Source: Cyanobium sp. NS01 | Lineage (GTDB): Bacteria; Cyanobacteriota; Cyanobacteriia; PCC-6307; Cyanobiaceae | Length of the DNA: 64,000 nucleotides | Assembly: GCF_014280235.1 (NCBI RefSeq) | Contig: NZ_CP047940.1 | Location: 2,108,001-2,172,000 of the forward strand | Reading direction: 5' to 3' | Shown: positions 16,820 to 25,126 of the stretch, piece by piece | Numbering within the stretch: position 1 is the first letter of the stretch | How the letters are laid out: every line of letters begins with the position of its first letter | Translations under genes and position numbers: made by a program | Notes under the pieces: generated by a model | Seen by the model: only the letters and a program-made list of their open reading frames with translations | Told to the model about the DNA's origin: nothing | The model's database searches: none

Positions 16820-17908
16820 ATGGGCGTTCTCACGGCACTGGCGATCCTGGCGGGACTGATCGTGGTGCACGAGGCCGGCCATTTCTTCGCGGCCACCTGG
16901 CAGGGCATCCGAGTGAGCAGCTTCTCGATCGGCTTCGGGCCGGTGCTGCTGGAGCGCCAGCGCCGGGGCGTGCAGTTCGCCCTGCGGGCCATCCCCCTGG
17001 GTGGCTTCGTGGCCTTCCCCGACGACGACGAGGACAGCCCGATCGCCAAGAACGATCCCGACCTGCTCACCAACCGCCCCCTGCACCAGCGCGCCCTGGT
17101 GATCGCCGCCGGGGTGCTGGCCAACCTGCTGCTGGCCTGGCTGGTGCTGGTGGCTCAGGGGGTGGTGGTGGGCCTGCCGGCCGGCTTCACCTCCGCGCCT
17201 GGGGTGCTGGTGTCGGGCGTGCTGCCCGGCCAGCCCGCCGCCGTCGCCGGCCTGCAGCCGGGCGATCGGATCGTGGCCCTGGCCGGTGAGGACATCGGCG
17301 GCGGCCAGCAGGCCGTGGCCTCCCTGGTGGAGCAGATCAAGGCGGCGCCGGAGCGCGATCTCACGCTGGTGGCCGAACGCGGCGATCAGCGCCTGGCCCT
17401 GCGGCTCACCCCCAGCGATCTCGATGGCGTGGGCCGCATCGGCGCCCAGCTCCAGCCCAACGGCACCGAGCTGTTCCGCCCGGCCCGCAGCCCCCTGGAG
17501 GTGATGGGCCAGGCCAGCCGCGACAGCTGGCTGCTGCTGAAGCGCACCGCCGGCGGCTTTGTCACCCTGGTCACCCACTTCGGTGAAACGGCCTCCCAGG
17601 TGTCCGGACCCGTGAAGATCGTGGAGATGGGCGCCACCCTGGCCCAGCAGGGCGGCGGCAGCCTCTTTCTGTTCACCGCACTGATCTCGATCAACCTGGC
17701 GGTGCTCAACGCCCTGCCGCTGCCGCTGCTCGATGGCGGCCAGCTCGCCCTGCTGCTGCTGGAGGGCGTGCGGGGGCGGCCGCTGCCGCAACGCTTCCAG
17801 ATGGCCTTCATGCAGTCGGGCTTTGTGTTCCTGGTGGGCCTCAGCATGCTGCTGATCGTGAAGGACACCTCCCAGCTCCCCGCCGTGCAGCAACTGCTCG
17901 GGCGCTGA
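16820..17908 (+). CDS. rseP: RseP-like site-2 protease (M50, intramembrane zinc metalloprotease)
   Basis: 362 aa. The zinc-binding HEAGH is at residues 17-21 in the first membrane helix, a PDZ domain occupies roughly residues 125-215 (GVLPGQPAAVAGLQPGDRIVALAGE), and the third zinc ligand is in NALPLPLLDGGQL near the C-terminus. It cuts membrane-bound anti-sigma factors or signal-peptide remnants within the membrane. Adjacent, zero-gap start after the pentapeptide gene. Confidence 0.93.
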   Translation: MGVLTALAILAGLIVVHEAGHFFAATWQGIRVSSFSIGFGPVLLERQRRGVQFALRAIPLGGFVAFPDDDEDSPIAKNDPDLLTNRPLHQRALVIAAGVLANLLLAWLVLVAQGVVVGLPAGFTSAPGVLVSGVLPGQPAAVAGLQPGDRIVALAGEDIGGGQQAVASLVEQIKAAPERDLTLVAERGDQRLALRLTPSDLDGVGRIGAQLQPNGTELFRPARSPLEVMGQASRDSWLLLKRTAGGFVTLVTHFGETASQVSGPVKIVEMGATLAQQGGGSLFLFTALISINLAVLNALPLPLLDGGQLALLLLEGVRGRPLPQRFQMAFMQSGFVFLVGLSMLLIVKDTSQLPAVQQLLGR

Positions 17909-17920
17909 TCGGGCCACCCC

Positions 17921-18574
17921 ATGCCCCGCCTCGCCACGGCCCGCCAGCGGGCGCCCCAGATCCTGGAGCGCCTCGGCGTGCTCTACCCCGATGCCACCTG
18001 CTCCCTCGACTGGCGCACGCCCTACGAGCTGCTGGTGGCCACCATGCTCTCGGCCCAGTGCACCGATGAACGGGTGAACCGGATCACCCCGGCCCTGTTC
18101 GAGCGCTTCCCCGACGCCGCCAGCGCCGCCGTGGTGGATGCCACCGAAGTGGAGCCCTACGTGCACTCGGCAGGGTTCTTCCGCAACAAGGCGAAGAACA
18201 TCGTGGCCGCCTCACGGCTGCTGATCGAGCGCCATGGCGGCGAGGTGCCGCGCACGATGGAGCAGCTGCTGGAGTTGCCGGGCGTGGCCCGCAAGACCGC
18301 CTCGGTGGTGCTGGCCTGGTGCTACGGCATCAACGCCGGCGTCACGGTGGACACCCACGTGAGCCGCCTGGCCCAGCGGCTGCGCCTCAGCCGCCACAGC
18401 GAACCGCGCCGCATCGAGCCGGATCTGATGAAGCTGATCCCCCAGCCCGAGTGGCAGACCCTCTCGATCCGGCTGATCTTCCATGGCCGCGCCGTCTGCA
18501 CGGCCCGCAGCCCCCGCTGCCCCAGCTGCCCGATCGCCGACCTCTGCCCGATGGGGGCAGGGGCCACGCGGTAG
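17921..18574 (+). CDS. nth: Endonuclease III (DNA glycosylase / AP lyase)
   Basis: 217 aa. Removes oxidised pyrimidines. The helix-hairpin-helix LPGVARKTASVVLAW carries the catalytic Lys, GVTVDTHVSRLAQRL the catalytic Asp, and the C-terminal Cys pattern C-x6-C-x2-C-x5-C (CTARSPRCPSCPIADLC) binds the [4Fe-4S] cluster. Start ATG at 17921, 12 bases after the protease stop. Confidence 0.96.
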   Translation: MPRLATARQRAPQILERLGVLYPDATCSLDWRTPYELLVATMLSAQCTDERVNRITPALFERFPDAASAAVVDATEVEPYVHSAGFFRNKAKNIVAASRLLIERHGGEVPRTMEQLLELPGVARKTASVVLAWCYGINAGVTVDTHVSRLAQRLRLSRHSEPRRIEPDLMKLIPQPEWQTLSIRLIFHGRAVCTARSPRCPSCPIADLCPMGAGATR

Positions 18575-18610
18575 GCTCAACGATCCCTGACCGCTACCAC
18601 TCCGGCCCGC

Positions 18611-18913
18611 ATGGCGAAGAAGTCGATGATTGCGCGCGACGTCAAGCGCAAGAAGATGGTGGAGCGCTTCTCCGTCAAGCGCGCTGCCCTGAAGGCCGCC
18701 TTCGAAGCCGCCGCCGATCCGATGGAGCGGCTGGAGATCCACCGCAAGATCCAGTCCCTGCCGCGCAACAGCGCCCCCAACCGGGTGCGCAACCGCTGCT
18801 GGGCCACCGGCAAGCCCCGCGGCGTCTACCGCGACTTCGGCCTCTGCCGCAACCAGCTGCGCGACCGCGCCCACAAGGGTGAACTGCCCGGTGTGGTCAA
18901 GTCGTCCTGGTGA
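18611..18913 (+). CDS. rpsN: 30S ribosomal protein S14
   Basis: 100 aa, the longer form without the zinc-ribbon cysteines of the short type (the CxxC...CxxC pairs are absent). It binds 16S rRNA in the head of the small subunit. The basic N-terminus ([16 protein letters not shown]) and the conserved [28 protein letters not shown] are clear. Located between nth and pnp, as in other picocyanobacteria. Confidence 0.97.
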   Translation: MAKKSMIARDVKRKKMVERFSVKRAALKAAFEAAADPMERLEIHRKIQSLPRNSAPNRVRNRCWATGKPRGVYRDFGLCRNQLRDRAHKGELPGVVKSSW

Positions 18914-18924
18914 GCCTCACCTCC

Positions 18925-18963
18925 AGCCGTGCTGGCGGGGCGCTGCCGCACCCCAGCACGGCT
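18925..18963 (+). terminator. Strong hairpin between rpsN and pnp
   Basis: AGCCGTGCTGG (18925-18935) pairs perfectly with CCAGCACGGCT (18953-18963). No T-tract follows. It may end the rpsN transcript, or act as a processing hairpin in the pnp leader, since pnp mRNAs are autoregulated through a leader stem in other bacteria. Confidence 0.6.
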
Positions 18964-19003
18964 GAATGCGAGAATGGTGGTTGACAAAGAGAGATAAGGC
19001 CAA

Positions 19004-21130
19004 GTGCAAGGACAAACTCAGTCGATCTCCTTCGATGGTCGGGAGATCCGGCTGACCACCGGGCGATTTGCTCCCCAGGCAGGGGGTGCTGTGATGGTGG
19101 AGTGTGGTGATACGTCGGTTCTGGTGACCGCCACCCGCTCCAAAGGCCGTGAAGGCATCGATTTCCTCCCCCTGATCTGCGACTACGAGGAGCGCCTCTA
19201 CGCCGCCGGGCGCATCCCCGGCAGCTTCATGCGCCGCGAGTCGCGCCCCCCCGAGCGCGCCACGCTGATCTGCCGCCTGATCGACCGCCCGATGCGGCCG
19301 CTGTTCCCGAACTGGATGCGCGACGACCTCCAGATCGTGGCCACCTGCCTGTCGCTGGATGAACGGGTGCCGCCCGATGTGCTCGCCGTGACCGGCGCCT
19401 CGATGGCCACCCTGCTGGCCAGGATTCCCTTCAACGGCCCCATGGCCGCCGTGCGCGTGGGCCTGCTGGGTGACGACTTCGTGCTCAACCCCACCTACCG
19501 CGAAACCGAGCGCTCCGAGCTCGACCTGGTGGTGGCCGGCACCCCCCAGGGCGTGATCATGGTGGAGGCGGGCGCCAACCAGCTGCCCGAGCAGGATGTG
19601 ATCGAGGCCATCGACTTCGGCTACGAAGCGGTGTGCGAACTGATCAAGGCCCAGCAGAACCTGCTCAAGGAGCTGGGCATCGAGCAGGTGATCCCCGAAC
19701 CGTTGGAGGAAGATCCCGCCCTGCCCGGCTTCCTGGCAGCGGAGTGCAGCCAGCCCATCGGCGAGCTGCTCAAGCAGTTCAGCCTCAGCAAGGCCGAGCG
19801 CGATGAGAAACTCGACGCCATCAAGGCCGAGGTGGGCCAGAAGATCGCCGGCCTCGGTGAGGACGACCCCATCCGCAAGGCCTCCGGCGGCAAGGCCCTC
19901 GGCAACGCCTACAAGCGCCTCACCAAGCAGCTGATGCGCGCCCAGATCGTGGGCGAAGGCAAGCGCGTCGATGGCCGCAGCCTCGATGAGGTGCGTCCGA
20001 TCCAGGCTGCCGCCGGCGTGCTGCCCAAGCGCGTGCACGGCTCGGCCCTGTTCCAGCGCGGCCTCACCCAGGTGCTCTCCTGCGCCACCCTCGGCACCCC
20101 CAGCGACGCCCAGGAGATGGACGACCTCAACCCGTCCACCGAGAAGACCTACCTGCACCACTACAACTTCCCCCCCTACTCCACCGGCGAAACCAAGCCG
20201 ATGCGCTCCCCCGGCCGCCGCGAGATCGGCCACGGCGCCCTGGCGGAGCGGGCGATCATTCCGGTGCTGCCCGCCAAGGAATCCTTCCCCTACGTGCTGC
20301 GCGTGGTGTCGGAGTGCCTCAGCTCCAACGGCTCCACCTCCATGGGCTCGGTGTGCGGCAGCACCCTGGCCCTGATGGATGCGGGTGTGCCCCTGAAGGC
20401 CCCCGTGAGCGGCGCCGCCATGGGCCTGATCAAGGAGGGCGAGGAGGTGCGCATCCTCACCGACATCCAGGGCATGGAGGACTTCCTCGGTGACATGGAC
20501 TTCAAGGTGGCGGGCACCGAGAAGGGCATCACCGCCCTGCAGATGGACATGAAGATCACCGGCCTGGCCGTGAGCACCGTGGCCGAGGCCATCAACCAGG
20601 CCCGTCCGGCCCGGCTGCACATCCTTGAGAAGATGCTCGAGGCGATCGACAAGCCCAACCAGAGCCTCAGCCCCCACGCCCCGCGCCTGCTCAGCTTCCG
20701 CATCGATCCGGAACTGATCGGCACCGTGATCGGCCCCGGCGGCCGCACGATCAAGGGCATCACCGAGCGCACCAACACCAAGATCGACATCGAAGACGGT
20801 GGCGTGGTGACCATTGCCAGCCACGACGGCGCCGCCGCCGAGGAGGCCCAGAGGATCATCGAGGGCCTCACCCGCCGCATCACGGAAGGGGAAGTGTTCA
20901 GCGGCGGGGTCACCCGCGTGATCCCCATCGGCGCCTTCGTGCAGATCCTGCCCGGCAAGGAGGGCATGATCCACATCTCCCAGCTCAGCGAATCGAGGGT
21001 GGAGAAGGTGGAGGATGTGGTGAATGTGGGCGATCAGGTGACCGTGCGCGTGCGCGAGATCGACAACCGCGGCCGCATCAACCTCACCCTGCGCGGCGTG
21101 CCCCAGGCCGACACCCCCGTGCCCGTCTGA
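19004..21130 (+). CDS. pnp: Polynucleotide phosphorylase (PNPase)
   Basis: 708 aa trimeric 3'-5' exoribonuclease and, in cyanobacteria, the main RNA-tailing enzyme. Two RNase PH cores are separated by an all-alpha linker. The second core holds the catalytic region with [18 protein letters not shown] and [17 protein letters not shown] domain ([14 protein letters not shown]) and an S1 domain (near residue 625-695) follow. GTG start at 19004 behind an AAGG. It lies downstream of a strong hairpin that could control it. Confidence 0.97.
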   Translation: MQGQTQSISFDGREIRLTTGRFAPQAGGAVMVECGDTSVLVTATRSKGREGIDFLPLICDYEERLYAAGRIPGSFMRRESRPPERATLICRLIDRPMRPLFPNWMRDDLQIVATCLSLDERVPPDVLAVTGASMATLLARIPFNGPMAAVRVGLLGDDFVLNPTYRETERSELDLVVAGTPQGVIMVEAGANQLPEQDVIEAIDFGYEAVCELIKAQQNLLKELGIEQVIPEPLEEDPALPGFLAAECSQPIGELLKQFSLSKAERDEKLDAIKAEVGQKIAGLGEDDPIRKASGGKALGNAYKRLTKQLMRAQIVGEGKRVDGRSLDEVRPIQAAAGVLPKRVHGSALFQRGLTQVLSCATLGTPSDAQEMDDLNPSTEKTYLHHYNFPPYSTGETKPMRSPGRREIGHGALAERAIIPVLPAKESFPYVLRVVSECLSSNGSTSMGSVCGSTLALMDAGVPLKAPVSGAAMGLIKEGEEVRILTDIQGMEDFLGDMDFKVAGTEKGITALQMDMKITGLAVSTVAEAINQARPARLHILEKMLEAIDKPNQSLSPHAPRLLSFRIDPELIGTVIGPGGRTIKGITERTNTKIDIEDGGVVTIASHDGAAAEEAQRIIEGLTRRITEGEVFSGGVTRVIPIGAFVQILPGKEGMIHISQLSESRVEKVEDVVNVGDQVTVRVREIDNRGRINLTLRGVPQADTPVPV

Positions 21131-21156
21131 GCCGGGGCCCGTCTGAGGGGCTGGGG

Positions 21157-22083
21157 TCAGAGCGGGAAGCCAGGGTCGATCACGGCCATGGCCGCCGCGG
21201 CCCGCTCACACAGCTGGCCGTGGGCCAGGCCATGGCTGGCAATCAGGCAGCCGGCCTGGCGCACGTCGCCGCTGTTGTAGGTGAGCGGCGCGCCATCGGC
21301 GTGGCTGAAGCTGCCGCCGGCCGCCCGCAGCACCGCCTCGGGCGCGGCCATGTCCCAGTCCTTCGGGGCACTCTTGCCCGAAAGCGAGATGTAGAGGTCG
21401 GTCTCGCCCCGCAGGATCGTGGCCACCTTGCCGCCCACGCTGCCGATCGCCTTGGTGTCGCCCAGCTCCAGGGCGCCGAGCAGCTGCTCCAGCCGCTGGT
21501 CGCGGTGGTTGCGGCTGGCCACCAGCACCAGCTCCCCCAGCTCGCGCCGCCCGCTGAGCCGGGCCGGGCTGCGCTCACCGCTGCGGCTCTCGCACCAGGC
21601 CTCACTGCCATCAGCTGCCACCACGCCGATCCAGAGCTCCTCCATCTCCGGCAGCAGCACCACCCCCAGCACCGGCGCGCCAGCGCGCACCAGGGCCAGG
21701 TGCACGGCGTACTCGCCGGTGCCCTGCAGAAAGTCCTTGGTGCCATCGAGGGGATCGAGGATCCAGATCCACTCGGCCGCCAGGGGCTGGCCGGCCGTGA
21801 GCTGCTCGCTGGCGGTCTCCTCGCTGAGCAGGGTCCAGTCGGCGTCAGGGAAGGCGCCGCCCAGGCCATCGAGCAACCAGCGGTTCACGGCCAGGTCAGC
21901 GGCACTCACCGGCCCCTCGCCGCCGGAGTCCACGCTGAGGGCGGCGGCAAAGCCGTAGGGGGGTTGCTCGCCGCGGGCATAGGCGCGCAGGATGTCGGCT
22001 GCGCCCCAGCTCAGCCGCCGCAGCACCGCCAGCAGCTCCTCCAGGGCGATGCCTGAGGGCAGGGTGAGGGTGGTGGCCAACAT
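21157..22083 (-). CDS. cysQ: 3'(2'),5'-bisphosphate nucleotidase (CysQ-like, IMPase superfamily)
   Basis: 308 aa. Magnesium-dependent phosphatase of the inositol monophosphatase fold; the CysQ group removes the 3' phosphate from PAP, a by-product of sulphate assimilation. Metal-binding motifs are intact: LSEETA, WILDPLDGTKDF and KDWDMAAPEAVL. Cyanobacterial homologues are usually annotated as CysQ, but inositol-phosphatase activity cannot be excluded from sequence. Convergent with pnp, divergent from rsmI. Confidence 0.88.
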   Translation of the reverse strand: MLATTLTLPSGIALEELLAVLRRLSWGAADILRAYARGEQPPYGFAAALSVDSGGEGPVSAADLAVNRWLLDGLGGAFPDADWTLLSEETASEQLTAGQPLAAEWIWILDPLDGTKDFLQGTGEYAVHLALVRAGAPVLGVVLLPEMEELWIGVVAADGSEAWCESRSGERSPARLSGRRELGELVLVASRNHRDQRLEQLLGALELGDTKAIGSVGGKVATILRGETDLYISLSGKSAPKDWDMAAPEAVLRAAGGSFSHADGAPLTYNSGDVRQAGCLIASHGLAHGQLCERAAAAMAVIDPGFPL

Positions 22084-22145
22084 GCTGGTGCTGCAGGGGG
22101 CATTGTGCAGGAGAACCCAGCTGATCCCCGAAGCGACCTGATCCC

Positions 22146-23012
22146 GTGACCCAACAGCCAGAACCGGCGCCGGGGGTGCTCTACCTGGTGGGCACGCCGA
22201 TCGGCCATCTCGGCGACCTCTCGCCCCGGGCCCGGCAGGTGCTGGCGGGGGTGAACCGCATCGCCTGCGAAGACACCCGCCGCAGTGGCCTGCTGCTGCA
22301 CCAGCTGGGCCTGCGCGGCCGCGACCATGGCCCGCGGCTGCTGTCGTTCCATCAGCACAACCAGGCCGCCCGGCTGCCCGAACTGCTGGCCGCCCTGCAG
22401 GCCGGTGAGGCCATCGCCGTGATCAGCGATGCGGGCCTGCCGGGCATCTCCGACCCCGGCGAACTCCTGGTGGCCGCCGCCCGCGCCGCCGGGCTGGCCG
22501 TGATCTGCGTCCCCGGACCCAGCGCCGTGACCACCGCCCTGGTGAGCAGTGGACTGCCCTGCGGCCGCTTCTGCTTCGAGGGCTTCCTGCCGCCACGGGC
22601 CAGCCAACGCCGCCAGCGCCTGCAGGAGCTGGCCCAGGACGAGCGCACCCTGGTGCTCTACGAAGCGCCGCATCGCCTGCTGGATCTGCTCGAAGACCTA
22701 CTGGCCACGGTCGGAGACCGGCCCCTGCGGGTGGCCCGCGAACTCACCAAGCGCCACGAGGAGCAGGTGGGCCCCACGGTGATGGCGGCCCTGGAGCACT
22801 TCCGCCGCACCCCTCCCCAGGGGGAGTGCACTCTCGTGCTGGGTGGCGCCCCGGCCGCGGCTCCAGCCGCCTGGGATGAGGCAGCTCTGCTCCAGGAGCT
22901 CGAAGCCCTGGTGGCCGGCGGCCTCAGCGGCCGCGATGCGGCCCGGAACCTGGCGGAGCGCAGCGGCCACAGCCGCCGCGATCTCTACGCCCTGCTGCAC
23001 CGCGGCGGCTGA
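22146..23012 (+). CDS. rsmI: 16S rRNA (cytidine-1402-2'-O)-methyltransferase RsmI
   Basis: 288 aa, GTG start. Tetrapyrrole-methylase fold; methylates the ribose of C1402 in the decoding centre. Signature segments are YLVGTPIGHLGDLSPRA at the N-terminus, CEDTRRSGLLL, and GPSAVTTALVSSGLPCGRFCFEGF. A C-terminal RsmI-type helical region (LSGRDAARNLAERSGHSRRDLYALL) is present. Confidence 0.95.
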   Translation: MTQQPEPAPGVLYLVGTPIGHLGDLSPRARQVLAGVNRIACEDTRRSGLLLHQLGLRGRDHGPRLLSFHQHNQAARLPELLAALQAGEAIAVISDAGLPGISDPGELLVAAARAAGLAVICVPGPSAVTTALVSSGLPCGRFCFEGFLPPRASQRRQRLQELAQDERTLVLYEAPHRLLDLLEDLLATVGDRPLRVARELTKRHEEQVGPTVMAALEHFRRTPPQGECTLVLGGAPAAAPAAWDEAALLQELEALVAGGLSGRDAARNLAERSGHSRRDLYALLHRGG

Positions 23013-23047
23013 GCAGGCAGACTCCTGCCAGATCGCGCTCCGCTGCC

Positions 23048-23275
23048 ATGCTCGTGCGCCTGCGCCTGGTGCTGGCCAGCCTCTCCGGCGGCGCTCTGCT
23101 GCTGCTGCTGCTCTGCCTGGGCGCCCAGAACCTGGAGCAGCGCCCGAAGCTTTGGGTGGGGGCGGGCAGCACCGCCCCCCTGCCAGCCGGCTTCCTGGTG
23201 GGGCTGGCCCTGGTGGCCGGGGTGGTCAGTGGCGGATGCTCGGCGGCCCTGCTCTGGCCGGGGCCCCGGAACTAG
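23048..23275 (+). CDS. Small two-helix membrane protein, LapA-domain-like
   Basis: 75 aa with two hydrophobic helices (about residues 7-27 and 49-70). The pattern 'QN...V....... PLPAGFLVGLALVAGVVSG' resembles the LapA/DUF1049 family of small membrane proteins; function unknown. Its stop codon is supplied by the first unit of a 13-base tandem repeat. Convergent with the HTH gene. Confidence 0.65.
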   Translation: MLVRLRLVLASLSGGALLLLLLCLGAQNLEQRPKLWVGAGSTAPLPAGFLVGLALVAGVVSGGCSAALLWPGPRN

Positions 23276-23312
23276 GCCCCGGAACTAGGCCCCGGAACTA
23301 GGCCTCGGAACC
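23262..23312. repeat. 13-base tandem repeat between convergent genes
   Basis: Three exact copies of GGCCCCGGAACTA (23262-23274, 23275-23287, 23288-23300) and a fourth degenerate copy to 23312. The repeat contains TAG on the plus strand and on the minus strand (CTA), and provides the stop codons of both flanking convergent genes. Confidence 0.85.
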
Positions 23313-24179
23313 GCTGGCCGGGGGGTTCGCCGCGGCCTGGGTGCCTGGCTCCGGCAGGGCGTAGAGGCTGCCATCGATCACCACGCGGCTGATGCCCTGG
23401 GCGCTCAGGTAGGGGGCGGTGAGCAGCAGCAGGCTGGGATTCGGCAGTGGGATCACCCGCTGGTTGCGGCCGCAGTGCCGCTTGGCCAGGCGCTGATTGC
23501 CGAACACGCCCACCGCCTGGCGCTCCTCCTCGTCCTGGGGAAGGGGCCCCAGTTCGGTGAACTCCCGGAGCGGCCTGGCCAGCAACTCCACCATCTTGTC
23601 CACCAGCAGGAAGGCGGTGCTGGGCAGCTCCGCCTCGGAGAGGGGCCGGCAGCTGATCGGCTCAGGCGAATGGTCGAGGGCCAGCACCGGCACGGTCACG
23701 AAGGTCTCAGGGCCGTCGTCCTCGCTGCCTGCGTCCTCGCCGTCGGGGTCGTCGGCGTTGGTGTCGTCCGTGTCGGGGTCGTCGCCGAAGTCATCGGCGT
23801 CGTCGATGGCCCACACCCGCCGTCGACCGCCATCCACGGGGTCTTCATCCGGATCGAAAATGCTCTCTGCTGGCTCGGATCCGGCGGCCGGCTCAGCCGC
23901 TGGTGGCGCCGGCTCGGCCTCTGGGGGCTTCTCCTGCAGGCGGATCGGCGGAGCAGCAGCGGCGGCGGCCGGGGCCGGCTGCGCTGCGGCAGCAGCCTGC
24001 CTGCCGCGCCGCTGCTTGAGCTGCTCATACTCAGCCGAATCGAGACACGCCTTCAGGGTGCGGCTGATGGTGTTGGCACTGCAGCCATACAGCTTGCCCA
24101 GCTCCGTGCTGGTGTCTCCCGCCCGGTAGCGCGCCACGATCTCCTTCTTCTGGCCCTCGGAAAGCCGGCTAGCCACCAT
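23298..24179 (-). CDS. Helix-turn-helix protein with acidic linker, unknown function
   Basis: 293 aa from the ATG at 24179; the frame is open further upstream but runs into the tRNA promoter region. The N-terminus (RLSEGQKKEIVARYRAGDTSTELGKLYGCSANTISRTLKACL) is a resolvase/Hin-type helix-turn-helix. Then come an Ala/Pro-rich region, a very acidic stretch of Asp-Asp-Thr/Asp-Pro repeats (about residues 115-170), and a conserved C-terminal domain ending in ISRVVIDGSLYALPEPG. Picocyanobacterial genomes carry similar HTH proteins of unknown role. It may be a chromosome- or gene-regulatory DNA-binding protein. Confidence 0.7.
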   Translation of the reverse strand: MVASRLSEGQKKEIVARYRAGDTSTELGKLYGCSANTISRTLKACLDSAEYEQLKQRRGRQAAAAAQPAPAAAAAAPPIRLQEKPPEAEPAPPAAEPAAGSEPAESIFDPDEDPVDGGRRRVWAIDDADDFGDDPDTDDTNADDPDGEDAGSEDDGPETFVTVPVLALDHSPEPISCRPLSEAELPSTAFLLVDKMVELLARPLREFTELGPLPQDEEERQAVGVFGNQRLAKRHCGRNQRVIPLPNPSLLLLTAPYLSAQGISRVVIDGSLYALPEPGTQAAANPPASGSEA

Positions 24180-24268
24180 CCACCGTCCAACCAGAGCAGC
24201 AGGGCACTTTAAGGGCCTGACCGGGAGCTGCTGGCACAATGGCCCCAGCCGGCCCGCCGGGCCGACCC

Positions 24269-24342
24269 GCTCCCTTAGCTCAGCTGGATAGAGCAGCTGC
24301 CTTCTAAGCAGCCGGTCGATGGTTCGAATCCATCAGGGGGCG
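24269..24342 (+). tRNA. tRNA-Arg (anticodon TCT)
   Basis: Full cloverleaf: acceptor GCTCCCT/AGGGGGC with one G-T pair, D stem GCTC/GAGC, anticodon stem GCTGC/GCAGC with loop CTTCTAA giving TCT, T arm GATGG-TTCGAAT-CCATC, discriminator G. CCA is not encoded. It lies immediately upstream of a fragmentary coding stretch, a typical integration-site arrangement. Confidence 0.97.
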
Positions 24343-24344
24343 CT

Positions 24345-24560
24345 GTCACAGCTCAGCAGGGCCGCTTCAAGCTCACCCAGGCGCCGGAGCTGGGCGCCTT
24401 CGAGCGGAAGCTCGCCGCCGATGGGGTGCGTGCCACGCAGTTGTTGTGGATGTGGATCCGTGCAGCGTCAATCACGATCCCAGCGGGCTCTTCTGCCTCA
24501 TTCCGAGACGGCCCGGGAGCGCTGGCTGAGGCCTCTGGCCTGGCGAGAACACACAGCTAA
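24345..24560 (+). pseudogene. Open coding-like fragment just after tRNA-Arg
   Basis: Starting three bases after the tRNA, one frame stays open for 71 codons with a protein-like stretch (GRFKLTQAPELGAFERKLAA, then DGVRATQLLWMWI) but has no start codon near its head. I do not recognise it. It could be the tail of a gene left by an element that integrated at the tRNA, or chance. It overlaps the last codon of mtnD on the other strand. Confidence 0.3.
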
Positions 24561-25126
24561 GCCACCTGCAGCGCATCGAGCAGGGGATAGGCCTGGGCAA
24601 TCGGATCGCCTGTGAACTGCGCCACCCAGCCCTCGGGGTTGACGAAGAACCGCAGCGCACAGAAGTGGGGTTCGGGACCCATGTCGAACCAGTGGCGGGT
24701 GCCGGCGGGCACGGCGATCCAGTCGCCGGCTTCACACAGCACCTGGGCCACCTCCTCCCCCAGGTGCAGGCAGAAGAGGCCGCGGCCCTCCACGAAGAAG
24801 CGCACTTCGTCTTCGCTGTGGGTGTGCTCGGCCAGGAACTTCTGACGCAGGGCCTGGCGATCGGGGTGGTCGGGGGCCAGGCGGATCGCATCCACGCTGG
24901 GGTAGGCGCCCCCCTCCTGCACCCGGGCCACCTCGGCGGCATAGGCGGAGAGGATCTGGGCCTGGTCGGCGCCGGCGGGCAGCTGGGCCCGGGCGGGCCA
25001 GCGCTGGAAGGTGATGCCGCGCTGGGCCAGCTCAGCGGCGATGCTGGCGCCATCGCTGCTGCGCAGGGCCAGCTCGGGCTGGCCGCCTGGGGTGGCAGGG
25101 TTCCGATAGATGGCCAGGAGAGTCAT
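24557..25126 (-). CDS. mtnD: Acireductone dioxygenase (methionine salvage)
   Basis: 189 aa cupin. Converts acireductone plus O2 to formate and 2-keto-4-methylthiobutyrate in the methionine salvage pathway (iron form). Metal ligands are seen in EHTHSEDEVRFFVEG (His, His, Glu) and the His of GTRHWFD. Start taken as ATG 25126, whose bases overlap the ATG of divergent cobI (CATG palindrome). The C-terminal stop lies next to the fragment after tRNA-Arg. Confidence 0.92.
   Translation of the reverse strand: MTLLAIYRNPATPGGQPELALRSSDGASIAAELAQRGITFQRWPARAQLPAGADQAQILSAYAAEVARVQEGGAYPSVDAIRLAPDHPDRQALRQKFLAEHTHSEDEVRFFVEGRGLFCLHLGEEVAQVLCEAGDWIAVPAGTRHWFDMGPEPHFCALRFFVNPEGWVAQFTGDPIAQAYPLLDALQVA

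Noticed and set aside
18917-20974. 685-codon minus-strand frame opposite pnp
   Set aside because: Shadow of PNPase; low-complexity His/Ala/Gly composition and no domain.
23696-24028. Tandem-looking Asp/Thr codons within the HTH gene as a possible CRISPR or repeat array
   Set aside because: The unit is a coding acidic linker; units are irregular and there are no spacers.
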